From assembly GCF_014652895.1 (NCBI RefSeq), contig NZ_BMZR01000001.1:744001-808000 (forward strand): a stretch of 64,000 nucleotides of DNA. Direction: 5' to 3'. The stretch is from Psychrobacter glaciei (GTDB taxonomy: Bacteria; Pseudomonadota; Gammaproteobacteria; Pseudomonadales; Moraxellaceae). The position numbers were made by a program, and so were the translations under genes. Below the pieces are notes generated by a model that did no database searches, was not told the origin of the DNA, and saw only the letters and a program-made list of their open reading frames with translations. Shown in pieces: positions 63,390-64,000 of the stretch; the first letter of the stretch is position 1, and each line of letters begins with the position of its first letter.

Positions 63390-64000
63390 CTAAACATTGG
63401 GCTGTAATTTTTCATAGCTACCGGTTCGATATGCACGGTACAAAAATCCGCCAAGAATAATAAGTCTTAGCAGCAACAAACACCAGACGCTAAGCCAGAT
63501 ACCAGTCATATCCCACTGCTGATACAGTAGCCAACTCAGTGGGAAAAAGACCACTGCCAATATAAGGGCGGCGTTACGAATGACATTACCCGCCGTTAAG
63601 CCAAAGAATATGCCGTCTAACCAATAAGCGCCAACGCCGACCAGCGGTAATAGCACTGCATAAAGATGGTAGTCATAGGCAAGGGCAAAGACTGGTTCAA
63701 TATTGGTCATAAGCTGCAAATAAGTTGGCATGGCAAGCCACCATAGGGCACTTAGCATGATGGCAAGCCCATAGCTGACTACGCCAGTACGTTTGACGAT
63801 AATACGAAACCGTGGCCAATCACGTCGTCCTGCTGCTTGACCGCTCAAGGTCTCAGCGGATACTGCTACGCCATCAAGGGCGAAGGCTGAAATGCTTAAT
63901 ACTTGCAATAAAATAGCATTAGCAGCCAAAATTACATCACCACTTTGCGCAGATAGACGAGTGATCCAAGCAAAGCTTAACGTTAAAATCAACGTGCGGA
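63390..64000 (-). CDS. MATE-family efflux transporter, N-terminus beyond window
   Basis: The frame is open to the right window edge, so only the C-terminal ~203 residues are present. These contain about six hydrophobic segments and the MATE pattern LQVLSISAFALDGVAVSAETLSGQAAGRRD and LPLVGVGAYWLDGIFFGLTAG, closest to the DinF-type group. Such pumps export drugs or metabolites with Na+ or H+. It lies 110 bases from azlC on the same strand, upstream of it. Confidence 0.87.
   Translation of the reverse strand, partial: RTLILTLSFAWITRLSAQSGDVILAANAILLQVLSISAFALDGVAVSAETLSGQAAGRRDWPRFRIIVKRTGVVSYGLAIMLSALWWLAMPTYLQLMTNIEPVFALAYDYHLYAVLLPLVGVGAYWLDGIFFGLTAGNVIRNAALILAVVFFPLSWLLYQQWDMTGIWLSVWCLLLLRLIILGGFLYRAYRTGSYEKLQPNV

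Noticed and set aside
1..64000. tRNA, rRNA, CRISPR array, prophage, integrase or transposase genes
   Set aside because: Scanned by eye on both strands; no cloverleaf with a GGTTCRAAYCC arm, no regularly spaced repeats, and no recognisable phage or transposase protein.

Overview
This is a gene-dense chromosomal stretch from a gammaproteobacterium of the Moraxellaceae, most probably Psychrobacter. The reasons are moderate G+C with AT-rich intergenic DNA, the Acinetobacter/Psychrobacter-type holB-pilZ pair, a mesX-mesD methionine locus of the Acinetobacter type, and Ser/Asn/Thr/Lys-rich low-complexity extensions on many housekeeping proteins. I see no rRNA, tRNA, CRISPR array, prophage or transposase gene. 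The organism name is an inference from gene content, not a database match.

Layout. 1-3.8 kb: a cut-off WYL regulator and a Lon-like AAA protease, both on the minus strand. 4.2-7.4 kb: rsmG, parA and parB (ribosome methylation and chromosome partition). 7.4-14.4 kb: exbB/exbD-like genes, msbA, lpxK, kdsB, holB and pilZ, an envelope/LPS set running into replication and pili. 14.6-23 kb: ppk2, a thiolase, a long FabG-type reductase, a MaoC hydratase, a phosphatase-like protein and a serine hydrolase; the thiolase, reductase and hydratase together could carry out acyl-CoA condensation, reduction and dehydration. 23-33.4 kb: a CPA antiporter, ilvD, an unknown protein, hinT, a BCCT carrier, dusB, a DUF1622 protein and an SDR. 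33.9-36.8 kb: mesX (DUF1852), mesD and a flavin reductase, the most interesting locus. 37-48.7 kb: TauE/SafE exporter, ppa, lipB, an aldehyde dehydrogenase, a fused glycine-betaine-type ABC transporter, pncB, xseB and xseA. 49-64 kb: a lipoprotein, a hydrolase, zapE, a nitroreductase, gpsA, sixA, gspL-gspM, pyrD, cvpA-purF, a DUF2058 protein, azlC-azlD and a cut-off MATE pump.

The locus at 33.9-36.8 kb encodes a core methionine synthase that lacks the folate-binding half of MetE, its DUF1852 partner, and a flavin reductase. A near-perfect MetR-type dyad (TGAA-N5-TTCA) lies about 110 bp upstream. MesD is known to need DUF1852 and oxygen but neither methyl-folate nor cobalamin, and its methyl donor is unresolved. 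The adjacent flavin reductase suggests that reduced flavin is the link to oxygen.

Two families of non-autonomous, hairpin-forming repeats are scattered between genes. Family A has GGGCGTGT...ACACGCCC ends next to TA. Family B elements are about 140 bp long, with TATAGTC...GACTATA ends. At 32.1-32.4 kb a family B copy sits inside a family A copy; the uninterrupted family A copy at 54.5 kb gives the empty site and shows that family B duplicated the dinucleotide TA. A family A end also supplies the stop codon of mesX.
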